Shown here piece by piece: positions 27,103-35,694 of a DNA stretch of 64,000 bases (positions within the stretch are counted from its first letter, which is position 1; each line of letters begins with the position of its first letter). The notes beneath the pieces are model-generated. The model worked only from the letters and a program-made list of their open reading frames with translations. It had not been told where the DNA came from and ran no database searches. Made by a program: the position numbers and the translations under genes. The stretch comes from Zavarzinella sp. GTDB lineage: Bacteria; Planctomycetota; Planctomycetia; Gemmatales; Gemmataceae. Where the stretch lies: NCBI GenBank assembly GCA_041399155.1, contig JAWKTI010000001.1, forward strand, positions 558,001-622,000, read 5' to 3'.

Positions 27103-28275
27103 ATGAAGCTTGCTGTAATCACCAATTACGACCTTCACGCCATGGGTGGTGCGGAGGAATATATCGACCGTCTGGCGATGCGGTGGCACCAGACAGGTCA
27201 CCAAGTAACCGTTTTTTGCCGCAAACCAGCACCCGTTCCGCCCACAGCACCTCGACCATGGCAGCCTGAGTACCCCATTCAGTGGATTGATCGACCGTGG
27301 TCTACACGATTTGGGCTGGGCAAATATGTTCGATTATTAAAGAAATTTCATCAATCTTCTCCCATTGATCTGTTGTTGGCCTGCGATAGCTACTGGCCAG
27401 GCTTTGTTGCGGAACAATTTCATCGCAAATCCCATGTCCCATACGTGCTTTGTTCCCAAGGCAGCGACATTATGGATGGCAGCCGGTTTTTGAAACGCAC
27501 GACGACACGCAAACGGATTATCAGTGCGTTGACGCACGCCAGTGGGATTGCGTGCATCAGCAGTTACATGAAAGCACGCACAGAACAGTTAACCACCCCA
27601 CAGGGAGTAGTGCGTCTAATCCCTAACGGCTGGCCTGATGAGTGGACCAGTCAAACTGCCGTAACTCCTTTGATTTCTCAACCTTACTTGCTTTGTCTGG
27701 GCAGGATGATTGAATCCAAAGGCTTTCAGGTGGTGCTGGATGCCTACCAAAAAGCATTGCCACATACCGCACGTTGGGGCCTGGTGCTTGCAGGTCAGGG
27801 CGATTACTACTCTGAGCTGGTGCAGCGTGCCATTGCGAGTGGCATTTCGGTACAACAGGGTAATACCTGGCAGCAGATGCCTCCACCCTGGATCTGGTTT
27901 CCAAGCCTCATCACGGGCACCCAGAAGCAGAGCATTGTACAGCACGCTGAAGTTGGGATTATCCCAAGCTTGCGTTACGAGCCTCAGGGAATTGTCACCA
28001 TGGAAATGTTGGCCAGTTCCGTGCCCGTCATTGGGAGCAATATTGGTGGAATACCCGATATTGTGCACCACGAGAAAAACGGTTGGTTATTCACTCCAGG
28101 AAGTGTGAAAGAACTTTCAGAAACGCTGGTGAAAATTGCCAGCAACTCATCAATCATTCCCCATGTGCGGGAAAATTGTTTTAAATCAGTGAAAAATTAT
28201 CGCTGGTCGATGGTGGCTGATCAGTATCTCGCATTTTTTGAAGAAATTTGGCAGCAGAAGAAATTATTTAAATGA
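27103..28275 (+). CDS. GT4-family glycosyltransferase
   Basis: A 390-residue GT-B glycosyltransferase. The N-terminal acceptor domain starts MKLAVITNYDLHAMGGAEEYIDRLA with the usual glycine loop. The C-terminal donor domain has LLCLGRMIESKGFQVVLDAYQKA and the E-x7-E motif in PSLRYEPQGIVTMEMLASSVPVIGSNIGGIPDIVHHEKNGWLF. These enzymes use nucleotide sugars to build lipopolysaccharide or exopolysaccharide at the inner face of the cytoplasmic membrane. The exact sugar is unknown. It ends eight bases before the end of the convergent ThiF-like gene. Confidence 0.92.
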   Translation: MKLAVITNYDLHAMGGAEEYIDRLAMRWHQTGHQVTVFCRKPAPVPPTAPRPWQPEYPIQWIDRPWSTRFGLGKYVRLLKKFHQSSPIDLLLACDSYWPGFVAEQFHRKSHVPYVLCSQGSDIMDGSRFLKRTTTRKRIISALTHASGIACISSYMKARTEQLTTPQGVVRLIPNGWPDEWTSQTAVTPLISQPYLLCLGRMIESKGFQVVLDAYQKALPHTARWGLVLAGQGDYYSELVQRAIASGISVQQGNTWQQMPPPWIWFPSLITGTQKQSIVQHAEVGIIPSLRYEPQGIVTMEMLASSVPVIGSNIGGIPDIVHHEKNGWLFTPGSVKELSETLVKIASNSSIIPHVRENCFKSVKNYRWSMVADQYLAFFEEIWQQKKLFK

Positions 28276-28283
28276 AAATATTT

Positions 28284-29063
28284 TCATGATTCTGAAATTG
28301 AGCTTTCCTGCAACTGCCCACAGACAGGGCAGGTGGGGTTCTTTTGCAGTTGTATTTGTTGAAAGCGATTGGTGCGACAATCGCCCATCAACAATTTGTT
28401 ATATAAGGGATCTCCTATTTTTGTAATCAGTTTGATTGCCTCGGTGGCACCAATGCACCCTGCGATTCCAGAAACCGCACCGATTACCGGGAATTGGCGC
28501 TTCCATTCAGGTGGGGGAGCAGGCACCCGACAGGCAAGGCAAGCTGTCTGTCCAGGTTGAATCGTGGTTACCTGAAAGGTTAGTTCGTACATAGCACAAT
28601 CCACCAGTGGTTTGCGAAGTTCGACGCACGCATGGTTCAGTGCTAAACGCTCTTCAAAAAGTGGGGCACAACCCACTGCCAGATCGACCTGTTCCACAAG
28701 TTTGTGGGCGTTGCCAGAATTGATGTTTTCAGGAATTGCCTCAATTTCGATCGCAGGATTAAATTCCTTTAAGCTATTATTGGCCGTTTCAACTCTAGAT
28801 TTACCTATCGCTTCGTAGTTCATTAACAATTGGCGATTCAGATCGCTGGGTTTGATATTCCCCGCGTGGGCAAGAAGTAATTTGCCCACGCCCGCTGCAG
28901 CCAATTCCCATGCAACCACCCCACCTAGACCACCGATTCGGCTGACAAGTACCGTGGCACCTTTCAAACGCTGTTGGCCCAGTTCGCCAAAGCCATCCAC
29001 CCACATTTGCCATTCGTAAATGGCGTGATCTTCCGGAGTTAGATTCGGTAATTGCTGATCCAA
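28284..29063 (-). CDS. ThiF/MoeB/HesA-family adenylyltransferase (E1-like)
   Basis: A 259-residue E1-like enzyme. The nucleotide loop reads VSRIGGLGGVVAWELAAAGVG. The Arg finger and Asn are in DLNRQLL, and the zinc Cys pairs are CLAC and CPVC near the C-terminus. These proteins adenylate the C-terminus of small ubiquitin-like sulfur carriers (ThiS, MoaD) for thiamin, molybdopterin or thio-cofactor synthesis. No sulfur carrier gene lies beside it. The usual first Gly of GxGGLG is replaced (SRIGGLG), a mild deviation. A good AGGAGG ribosome site precedes the ATG. It heads a minus-strand run followed by queG with a 29-base gap in between. Confidence 0.88.
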   Translation of the reverse strand: MDQQLPNLTPEDHAIYEWQMWVDGFGELGQQRLKGATVLVSRIGGLGGVVAWELAAAGVGKLLLAHAGNIKPSDLNRQLLMNYEAIGKSRVETANNSLKEFNPAIEIEAIPENINSGNAHKLVEQVDLAVGCAPLFEERLALNHACVELRKPLVDCAMYELTFQVTTIQPGQTACLACRVPAPPPEWKRQFPVIGAVSGIAGCIGATEAIKLITKIGDPLYNKLLMGDCRTNRFQQIQLQKNPTCPVCGQLQESSISES

Positions 29064-29091
29064 GGGTGTCCTCCTTTGGGTGTCTTACGCA

Positions 29092-30105
29092 TTAATGAAA
29101 CTGATCCAGTGCCCACCTGGCTGCTTCACTGATGACAACATTTTCATAATTTGCGGCCACTTCCAGCGCGTGTTTCGCAGAGATTAATTTCTGATTTCCG
29201 CAGAAAATCGCAGCATTTCTCAGAATTCCCTCCCACTTGGTTCTGGAAAATGCCGCGTGGCGATAACGTTTCCGGAAAGTTGTCTCATCCATTTGCAGTA
29301 ATTCGATGGGATCCAGCACCTGGAAGAGCGGTTCACCAGTCAAGCCCACGGGGTTTGTTTCTAAATGGCGATTCCAGGGGCAAACATCCTGGCAGATATC
29401 GCACCCAAACAGCCATTCTCCAAGGTGGGTGCGGGTTTCCAATGGGATCCTGCCGCGGTATTCAATGGTCCAATAGCTAATGCACTTCGTCGCATTTAAC
29501 CAGCCAGGTGCTTCAATGGCCGATGTGGGACAGTGATCGATGCACGCAGTACAGGTTCCACAGTGGGAAGTAGTGTGCGGTACATCGGCAGGGAATTCAA
29601 CTGAAGTCAGCAACGCACCCAGCATCAAAAAACTGCCAAGCTGTTTGTGGATGAGCATGCTGTTTTTACCAATCCAACCCAATCCGGCACGCTGGGCAAA
29701 GTTGCGTTCCAGCAGTGGCGCAGAGTCCGTTACCCCGCGTTGGGTGCTTTCTGGTATACGAGCGGTTAACCATGCACCAAGTTGGTTCAGTTTTTCCCAA
29801 AGCACCTGGTGGTAATCGGGGGTCTGTGCGTACCGGGCAATTTTTGGCAAAGTGCCTGCAGGTGAATCCCCACCGTAGGTTATTCCCAGCATCACTACCG
29901 AGCGAACTTCCAGCAGCACCGCCCTGGGATGCTCTCTGGCAGCCGCATTCTTGTGCAGGTAAGTCATTTCCCCAGCACAGCCAGCCTCCAGCCACTGTAA
30001 GTAACGCTCGAAATGATCTGCAGGTTCTGCTTTGGCAACACCTGCCAACTGAAAACCCAGTGATTTAGCAACTTGTTTCAGTTCAATAACAAGAGAGGCA
30101 GTCAT
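29092..30105 (-). CDS. queG: Epoxyqueuosine reductase
   Basis: A 337-residue cobalamin-dependent iron-sulfur enzyme that makes queuosine in tRNA in its last step. The N-terminal SLGFQLAGVAKAEPADHFERYLQWLEAGCAGEMTYL and RYAQTPDYH are QueG blocks. Two [4Fe-4S] clusters are marked by CGTCTACIDHCP and FGCDICQDVCPWN. The start chosen is ATG at 30105, which overlaps the upstream GTPase stop as ATGA; the open frame extends upstream to 30306 but that part is antisense-like and unrelated to the family. Translation is probably coupled to the GTPase gene. As an Fe-S enzyme it depends on machinery such as the isc genes 5 kb away. Confidence 0.95.
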   Translation of the reverse strand: MTASLVIELKQVAKSLGFQLAGVAKAEPADHFERYLQWLEAGCAGEMTYLHKNAAAREHPRAVLLEVRSVVMLGITYGGDSPAGTLPKIARYAQTPDYHQVLWEKLNQLGAWLTARIPESTQRGVTDSAPLLERNFAQRAGLGWIGKNSMLIHKQLGSFLMLGALLTSVEFPADVPHTTSHCGTCTACIDHCPTSAIEAPGWLNATKCISYWTIEYRGRIPLETRTHLGEWLFGCDICQDVCPWNRHLETNPVGLTGEPLFQVLDPIELLQMDETTFRKRYRHAAFSRTKWEGILRNAAIFCGNQKLISAKHALEVAANYENVVISEAARWALDQFH

Positions 30106-31622
30106 CCGGTAATTTTCTTCCAGACGTTTGCCAAAGCCGATTTGCCCACATTCAGGAGTTGTTCTCCCACCCGAGTCAGAGGTTCCCGTTGCTGGTCGTC
30201 CTGCAGTAAACCCAGCAAGGCAACACCCTGTGCAGCGGGCAACAAACTGGTCAGCAGCGGGGTAAAGTATTCGTTCACGCCCCAGATTCTGCCGGGCAAC
30301 AGGCACGTGGGTAGAATTGCCACCGCACCCGGAAATTGCGCCCGCAACTGATTGACACTGGTAGCAATTTTCTGTTCCGTACTAGATTCTGGATTGAGCC
30401 AGTCGTAAGGCGGCTGCCATGTTGTCTGATGATCGAGTTGATCAGCATAACTACCCACGATGATCAAGGCAGGTGGTTTGCGCTCAGGATGTTTGTTGAA
30501 GAACTCCTGAAAATATTGCACAAAAGCCTGTTCAGTCCCACGGAGGGGATGGTCCAGGCGCAGAAACAGCAAAATCACGCCCGATTGCTGAATCACGTTT
30601 TCGTACCTGGTGAAATCCTGATTGCGAAATGATTCTGCTTCGTGCAGACGAACTTGAAAATCTTCCCGCTTCAACAAGACCTGGGTGGGGCTATTTTCGG
30701 AAGACTGCGAATTGCCAGTCAGTGCCGCAATAAAGTTTGATTTTCCTGTTTTAGGCTGTCCCAGCAGTGAAATCTGGATAGTCTGGTGTTCGATTGCAAT
30801 AGGTTCTGCTCCCACCGGGGCAGATTCTGGTACGGAAGGGACGGCATGTTGTTTTTGTAGTTCGCGATATCGCTTGACACCCACACGCAGTCGACCGCTG
30901 TATAACTCGATGAAGTAGTGGCCCAGTTTCCGTACATACTCCTGATAGAACCAGGCACCCAGACCTTCTTTTAGTTGATCTAATGGTCCAGCGATGGCAA
31001 TTCGCGAGATAATATATCGCACGGCGGCATTGGCCGGATTCAGCAGTGCGGAACCAATCCAGTAAGCTTTGTTCAGCGTAGACCACCATTTGGTTGCAGT
31101 TTGCCCCACTTCCTGCAATTTTCGCAAGCGATCAATGGTTAACAGGTGGCTGCCGGGGATATATTTTTCTACCAGTTCGCACATGTCGTGCGAGGCCATC
31201 TCGAGTACAGCCAGAATTTCCGGCACCGTCACCCCACCCAGAGCTTCGCGGGATTCGGGATAGTAAATCCTGGAAATCTGCTGGGCCATGTTTTCTGCAG
31301 TATCGAAATAAAATCGTGCCTGGGTCAATGTTGCCTGAGAAGGTGTCGGTTGGTCTGTTGTCTGCTGAACCACCAATTGCCAAGCCTGCTCATCACGCAC
31401 GGTATAGTGGGTGGCTGGCGTGGTTTCTGGAATTGGCTTCAACAGCAGTTTATTCACTGTTTTATTTGCAAGATAAATCCCTACACCGAAGCAAGGAATG
31501 GTGATTGCCGCTGCAATGAATATCCATCCGGTCTGCCAAAGGTAAATCGATGCCACAACCAGGTAGAAGAGAACTGGCAGGCTAATCAGCAGAGTGATCA
31601 GTGCAATACGGAAACGCGACAT
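30102..31622 (-). CDS. Membrane-anchored P-loop GTPase-like protein
   Basis: A 506-residue protein. Two hydrophobic segments near the N-terminus (ALITLLISLPVLFYLVVASIYL and GWIFIAAAITIPCFGVGIYLA) form a hairpin anchor. A helical region of about 200 residues follows. The C-terminal P-loop domain begins IQISLLGQPKTGKSNFIAAL (GxxxxGKS) with later VILLFLRLDHPL and PALIIVGSYADQLDH; the NKxD motif is not clear, SYAD taking its place. This is reminiscent of planctomycete dynamin-like or YcjF/YcjX-type GTPases, but the assignment is uncertain. It is coupled to queG by an ATGA overlap, though no direct functional link is obvious. Confidence 0.75.
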   Translation of the reverse strand: MSRFRIALITLLISLPVLFYLVVASIYLWQTGWIFIAAAITIPCFGVGIYLANKTVNKLLLKPIPETTPATHYTVRDEQAWQLVVQQTTDQPTPSQATLTQARFYFDTAENMAQQISRIYYPESREALGGVTVPEILAVLEMASHDMCELVEKYIPGSHLLTIDRLRKLQEVGQTATKWWSTLNKAYWIGSALLNPANAAVRYIISRIAIAGPLDQLKEGLGAWFYQEYVRKLGHYFIELYSGRLRVGVKRYRELQKQHAVPSVPESAPVGAEPIAIEHQTIQISLLGQPKTGKSNFIAALTGNSQSSENSPTQVLLKREDFQVRLHEAESFRNQDFTRYENVIQQSGVILLFLRLDHPLRGTEQAFVQYFQEFFNKHPERKPPALIIVGSYADQLDHQTTWQPPYDWLNPESSTEQKIATSVNQLRAQFPGAVAILPTCLLPGRIWGVNEYFTPLLTSLLPAAQGVALLGLLQDDQQREPLTRVGEQLLNVGKSALANVWKKITG

Positions 31623-31699
31623 GGAATCCCCAATGGATGAGTGGCATGATTATTCTAGCACCGGTAATACCTTCAGTGCGTGCTACCTGAAACAGGACA

Positions 31700-32437
31700 C
31701 TACTCTTTGGGTATTTCGAATAAAGTTGGATCTAATTTTTCAGGAAAGTCGTATTTGATTTCAGTGATGGTAGTTTTCAATTTGGAATTTTCGTACCAAT
31801 CCTGTTCTGTGGACAATTTCAGCCCAGAAAACTCTTTGTAACTGCGAAAATGTATCTCGCGTGATACTTTCCTGCCAAAAATTTTCGATTCATAACGGCA
31901 GGCACGTACCAGGTTGTCACTTTTTGCGAAATACAGATCAGTAGTACCCCAGGATCGTCGGGTGATTCGAATACCAAAACAGTCAGTATCCTGAACCTTG
32001 AGATCAGCAAGCTTTTCCAGGTCCACAAATCGTTCATTGTTAATTTGCATTAACACCGCCCAGTTGGCATAAAGATCAAGGCTGGAATCAATAATTTCAT
32101 CGTTGGTTAACGCGCGCGGTGGCATTTTATCATTACGAAGCCAGCCAAGACCGCCATTGATGCACACTGTTGTGGTGGATTGTTGTTTGTCAAAAAACAC
32201 TGTCGATTCTACGCGAGAACGATCGTGAAATTCATACCAGTGTTTGAGAATAACGTTCAGTTTTTTATCGTTGGCAAAAAAAATCCCTTTGCTTTCGTAG
32301 TGCAAAATCTGTAATTTTCGCAAATCTGCTGGTTTCCCCATCGCCTCGGCTGATTTGTCGAGAAGTTGTCTGGCTTCCTGGGCCTGTAAAGTGATCCCCC
32401 ACCCAACCAGCACCAGGCACACGATCAGTCGATACAT
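31700..32437 (-). CDS. Exported LolA-like protein
   Basis: A 245-residue protein with a signal peptide (MYRLIVCLVLVGWGITLQA). The frame is open upstream to 32470, but the ATG at 32437 begins the signal sequence. The mature part, with WYEFHDRSRVESTVFFDKQQSTTTVCINGGLGWLR, LYFAKSDNLVRACRYES and the final TITEIKYDFPEKLDPTLFEIP, has the beta-strand spacing and end motif of the LolA/LolB-like superfamily that handles lipoproteins or lipids in the periplasm. Many planctomycetes have numerous such paralogues of unknown role. Confidence 0.65.
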   Translation of the reverse strand: MYRLIVCLVLVGWGITLQAQEARQLLDKSAEAMGKPADLRKLQILHYESKGIFFANDKKLNVILKHWYEFHDRSRVESTVFFDKQQSTTTVCINGGLGWLRNDKMPPRALTNDEIIDSSLDLYANWAVLMQINNERFVDLEKLADLKVQDTDCFGIRITRRSWGTTDLYFAKSDNLVRACRYESKIFGRKVSREIHFRSYKEFSGLKLSTEQDWYENSKLKTTITEIKYDFPEKLDPTLFEIPKE

Positions 32438-32689
32438 CCTAATCTCCAGCAGAGTGATCCTATCCTGCACGACTCGAATTGTCGTTTAGGCTAACAACAA
32501 CATGGGAAGAATACCATGAAAAATATCTTATTCGAGTGCGATGTAACTTCTAATGATCCAGCCACAGATTGACGGCAAAATGCCATCTTTGACACACTGG
32601 GAGGAGTTGAAGATAATTATACCAGGAGTGGGTTACTTCAATTCGTGAAATGAACTACCGGCGAAAAGCTTGACATCTTTTCAATTCGA

Positions 32690-34291
32690 TTAGACTGCAA
32701 CAAGCTCTTGCAATTTCGATTTAATCTGTCGGATCTGGTTGATCAGACTATCGTAATCCTGGAATCGTTGTGCGGGGTTTTTGTGCATCATTTTCTGAAT
32801 CAGCAGGCTCAGTTCTTTGGGAATGCCCGATTCCAGTTCATGGGCCAGTGGCACCGGTGCATTCAAGTGCTTGCCAATCAACTCAAAAGGTGAGTTTCCA
32901 GGGAATGGAATCCGACCCGTTAAAAAGTGGAACAAAGTGGCACCCAACGAATAAATATCGGTGCGGTGGTCAACATCAGGCAATGCCTGGATTTGTTCCG
33001 GCGACATATAGGCAGCAGTGCCTTCCGGGAAGCCACTACCATATTTGGAATCGCCTGACTTGGGAGTATCATTCGTTTGCCGACGGGCCAGCCCAAAGTC
33101 AACCAGACGGGCTTTACCAGAGCGATCAACCAGAATATTAGCCGGTTTGATGTCGCGGTGGACAATTCCCAGGTGCTTGACGCTGGTTAAACCTTCGCAA
33201 ATGTCACTGATAATCGACAAAGAGCGAGAAGTCTGCACTTTGCCAGATTGCTTGATCAGTTCGGCCCCACTGACACCATCAACAAATTCCATTACTACAT
33301 ATGGCAGTTCGGGCGAATCTTCAAAATCGAAGATTCGTACGATATTGGGGTGGCTCATTTGTGCCAGAATACGGGCTTCAGCACAGAACTTTTCCAGACT
33401 GCGGTCGCTATTCTGTCGGTTTCGCAAAAACTTAATGGCAACCAGGTTATTCAACTTCTGGTGCAAGGCACGAAAGACTACTCCCGCACCACCTTTGCCG
33501 ATCTGTTCTAACAGCAGATATTTATCTATCACCAATCCCGGCTCTGGTGCCGTGGGGCGATTGCTGTGGGTGATCGTCTCTGCGTGGGAAGCAGGGATCG
33601 TGTTATTGTTGTGGCGATGTGAACCATGGCTGCTGGCCGGCGAATCGATCGACGGCGTTTCATAGATACTGTTATCGCGGGGTGCTTTGGGCCCATTGTT
33701 CAGATTCGGGGCAGCCTTGATCATTGTAACAATTGGCACTCGAACCAATTGAGATGAATTGTGGCTGTTACGCACCGTAGAAGCATTTTTCGCGTGTCCC
33801 GTTCCATTGGTGAATGAATCGGTTTCGAACTTTTTCAGTTGCTCCAGTTCTTTATCGATGTTGCGTGATTGTTCCAGCATTGTGCGGGTAATCAGCTTTC
33901 CTTTCGGGATAAGAATATGCCCACGAATCGGGTGCAGGATATTTTCTGGTGCAGGCATTCCCAGCAGTCCAATCAGATCATCGGCACGCTCCAGGTACAT
34001 CCCCTGGGGAACTTCGACGCGGATGTCATCGCCAAAAATGCTTGCCTGGCAGGCTAATCGGCTGTCTGCACAGCTATCGGCGACCAGTTTCAGCGTGCGA
34101 CGCTCTCGATCACGCATTGGCGACAGATTTTCCTGACCCGATTTGACCTTGATGTGGCAAGTGGAACAGATGCCTTTCCCACCACAGGACATCTGAATGC
34201 TCAGGTTTTTTGCCAGCAAGGCAGTCAACAGGCGGGTGCCAGTTTGTACAATTGCAGTCTGGTTGATCGGCTCAATACTAAGTTTCTTCAT
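32690..34291 (-). CDS. [2Fe-2S] ferredoxin fused to a Ser/Thr protein kinase
   Basis: A 533-residue protein. Residues 1-97 are a plant/ISC-type ferredoxin domain with cluster ligands C36, C42, C45 and C81 (C-x5-C-x2-C, then LACQ). A linker of about 150 residues, rich in Asn, Ser and His, follows. The kinase domain runs from about 255 to 525: glycine loop GKGGAG at 265-270, lysine K287 (VAIKFL), HRDIKPAN at 378-385, DFG at 398-400 and a normal APE-like MSPEQ. All catalytic residues are present. The start is the ATG at 34291, eight bases after AGGA; an in-frame upstream ATG lacks a site. It is on the same strand as, and downstream of, the isc genes, which lack their own fdx. A redox- or Fe-S-responsive kinase is the obvious inference. 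Confidence 0.85.
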   Translation of the reverse strand: MKKLSIEPINQTAIVQTGTRLLTALLAKNLSIQMSCGGKGICSTCHIKVKSGQENLSPMRDRERRTLKLVADSCADSRLACQASIFGDDIRVEVPQGMYLERADDLIGLLGMPAPENILHPIRGHILIPKGKLITRTMLEQSRNIDKELEQLKKFETDSFTNGTGHAKNASTVRNSHNSSQLVRVPIVTMIKAAPNLNNGPKAPRDNSIYETPSIDSPASSHGSHRHNNNTIPASHAETITHSNRPTAPEPGLVIDKYLLLEQIGKGGAGVVFRALHQKLNNLVAIKFLRNRQNSDRSLEKFCAEARILAQMSHPNIVRIFDFEDSPELPYVVMEFVDGVSGAELIKQSGKVQTSRSLSIISDICEGLTSVKHLGIVHRDIKPANILVDRSGKARLVDFGLARRQTNDTPKSGDSKYGSGFPEGTAAYMSPEQIQALPDVDHRTDIYSLGATLFHFLTGRIPFPGNSPFELIGKHLNAPVPLAHELESGIPKELSLLIQKMMHKNPAQRFQDYDSLINQIRQIKSKLQELVAV

Positions 34292-34707
34292 TTTGCGAAT
34301 CCTAGGGCTCAATTGCGTCGAGTGTTTGGTGGTGCAATCGGTGGGAGGTATCTAACGAAAGTATAACTGCACAAACGAACTACCAAATTGGAAAATGTGG
34401 AAACCGACCACAAATTATTTCAGCTAATGACGAAATTTCCTGCCCGTCATGAACAAATTCTTGGCAGAGTCGCAAAGTTCTTGTGGAAATTCAATCACTC
34501 AGTTTGGCAATTCGTCCGAAACGTCCTGATTTTCATTTTCGGAAGTCTCCAGATGAAAAAATGGCAATTGATTCAGAAATGAGGTGGCTTTCATTAAATT
34601 CAACTGATATTATTCGGCAAGAGTGGAATGATGCAAAGAAATGAACAGGCGGCATCAAAACGTGTTAAGTGCCAATTGGACAAGGACTTAAGGAAAAAAT
34701 CGACACA
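34292..34707. other. Intergenic region upstream of the ferredoxin-kinase
   Basis: About 415 AT-rich bases with no convincing gene. A TATACT on the minus strand (complement of 34359-34364), about 70 bases before the kinase start, could be a -10 box, but no good -35 was seen. The region also contains the 3' flank of the truncated oxidoreductase. Confidence 0.35.
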
Positions 34708-35463
34708 TTAAACATTGGCAGGTAATTCCCAGCCCTTGCGGTATTCCGTTTTAATGAATTGGCTGGCTTCCGGGCAATTGGTGCACACTAGTTTCGCTGC
34801 ATCGAAGTCCAGCTTCTTACCCACGCGAATTGCCACGTTGCCTAACAGAATCGTTTCGGTCAGCATGCCCGCGTAATCAAAATTCGAGACAGCGACTTCG
34901 GGTTTGCCGTCTTTGATTGCCTTGACCCATTCCTGTTTCATCCCGCCATCACCTTTCCCATTGATTGGCAGGGTTTTCGGTGTGCGGTCTCTGGCGGCTA
35001 GCTCTTCATCACCTGCAAAGATCACAAACTGAGCGCCGTAATCGTTGGGAGAGTACAGAATAGCTTTTTCACCCACGATAATTGAACCACTGTTTGACAG
35101 TTTCTGTCCTTTGATCAGCACTTTTTTGAGCAGTTCTTCTGGTGGGAGAACTTTTTTGCCGTTGCGTTTGCCTTCATACCAGAAGAAGGTTAACGCTGCC
35201 TGATGTGGCTTCTCACCACGAGAGGGGAATTCAAAGGTGACTTTTGCTGAAGATGGACAAGTTTCCGGGTTGACATCGGTAGCATCTGCCACAATCGAGG
35301 TGGGACTGCCTAATTCGCATGCCATAAATGCCATGTTGGCGGTGTGACAGGCCATATCGCCTAATGCACCAGTGCCAAAATCCCAGAAGCCACGCCATTT
35401 GAATGGGTGGTAACCATCTGCATAGGGACTTCGCCGGAATCTAGATAGAAGCACTTTGATCAA
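34708..35463 (-). pseudogene. 5'-truncated Gfo/Idh/MocA-family oxidoreductase
   Basis: The frame encodes only the C-terminal domain of a planctomycete Gfo/Idh/MocA dehydrogenase: YADGYHPFKWRGFWDFG, TGALGDMACHTANMAF and SNFDYAGMLTETILLGNVAIRVGKKLDFD. The N-terminal Rossmann NAD(P)-binding half (about 200 residues in full members) is missing. The first possible start is a TTG at 35463, and the 20 residues before YADGYHPF (IKVLLSRFRRSP) do not look like the family. The remaining frame is intact for 250 codons, so the loss is recent or the fragment is maintained. The break lies 20-50 bases downstream of iscX. It cannot be an active dehydrogenase as it stands. Confidence 0.7.
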
Positions 35464-35484
35464 AAGCTTTGGAGCTTCGTAAAA

Positions 35485-35694
35485 TTATCCCCCGTATTCA
35501 TCCTGCCATTCTTCATACCAGGCCATTTGAATTGCTTCCAGAATTTTCTCGTTGGATTTGTCGGCGGTGCCTTCAAACCCTTCCAGATCCATTATCCATT
35601 TGTGCATATCGGTAAACCGCACCGTCAGTGGGTTTAAGGTGTCGTAACGTTCAAATAATAATTCACCGATTTCTCGATAATCAGTCCAGGTCAT
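35485..35694 (-). CDS. iscX: IscX, Fe-S assembly adaptor
   Basis: A 69-residue acidic protein matching IscX along its length: MTWTDYREIGELLFERYD, LTVRFTDMHKWIMDLEGF and SNEKILEAIQMAWYEEWQDE. IscX binds IscS and iron and modulates cluster assembly. Its ATG overlaps the hscA stop as ATGA, so it is translationally coupled and ends the isc operon. In enterobacteria fdx lies between hscA and iscX; here no room is left for it. Confidence 0.93.
   Translation of the reverse strand: MTWTDYREIGELLFERYDTLNPLTVRFTDMHKWIMDLEGFEGTADKSNEKILEAIQMAWYEEWQDEYGG

Noticed and set aside
34388..34582. 64-codon plus-strand frame upstream of the ferredoxin-kinase
   Set aside because: No ribosome site, no recognisable motif, and it is short enough to arise by chance in AT-rich DNA.
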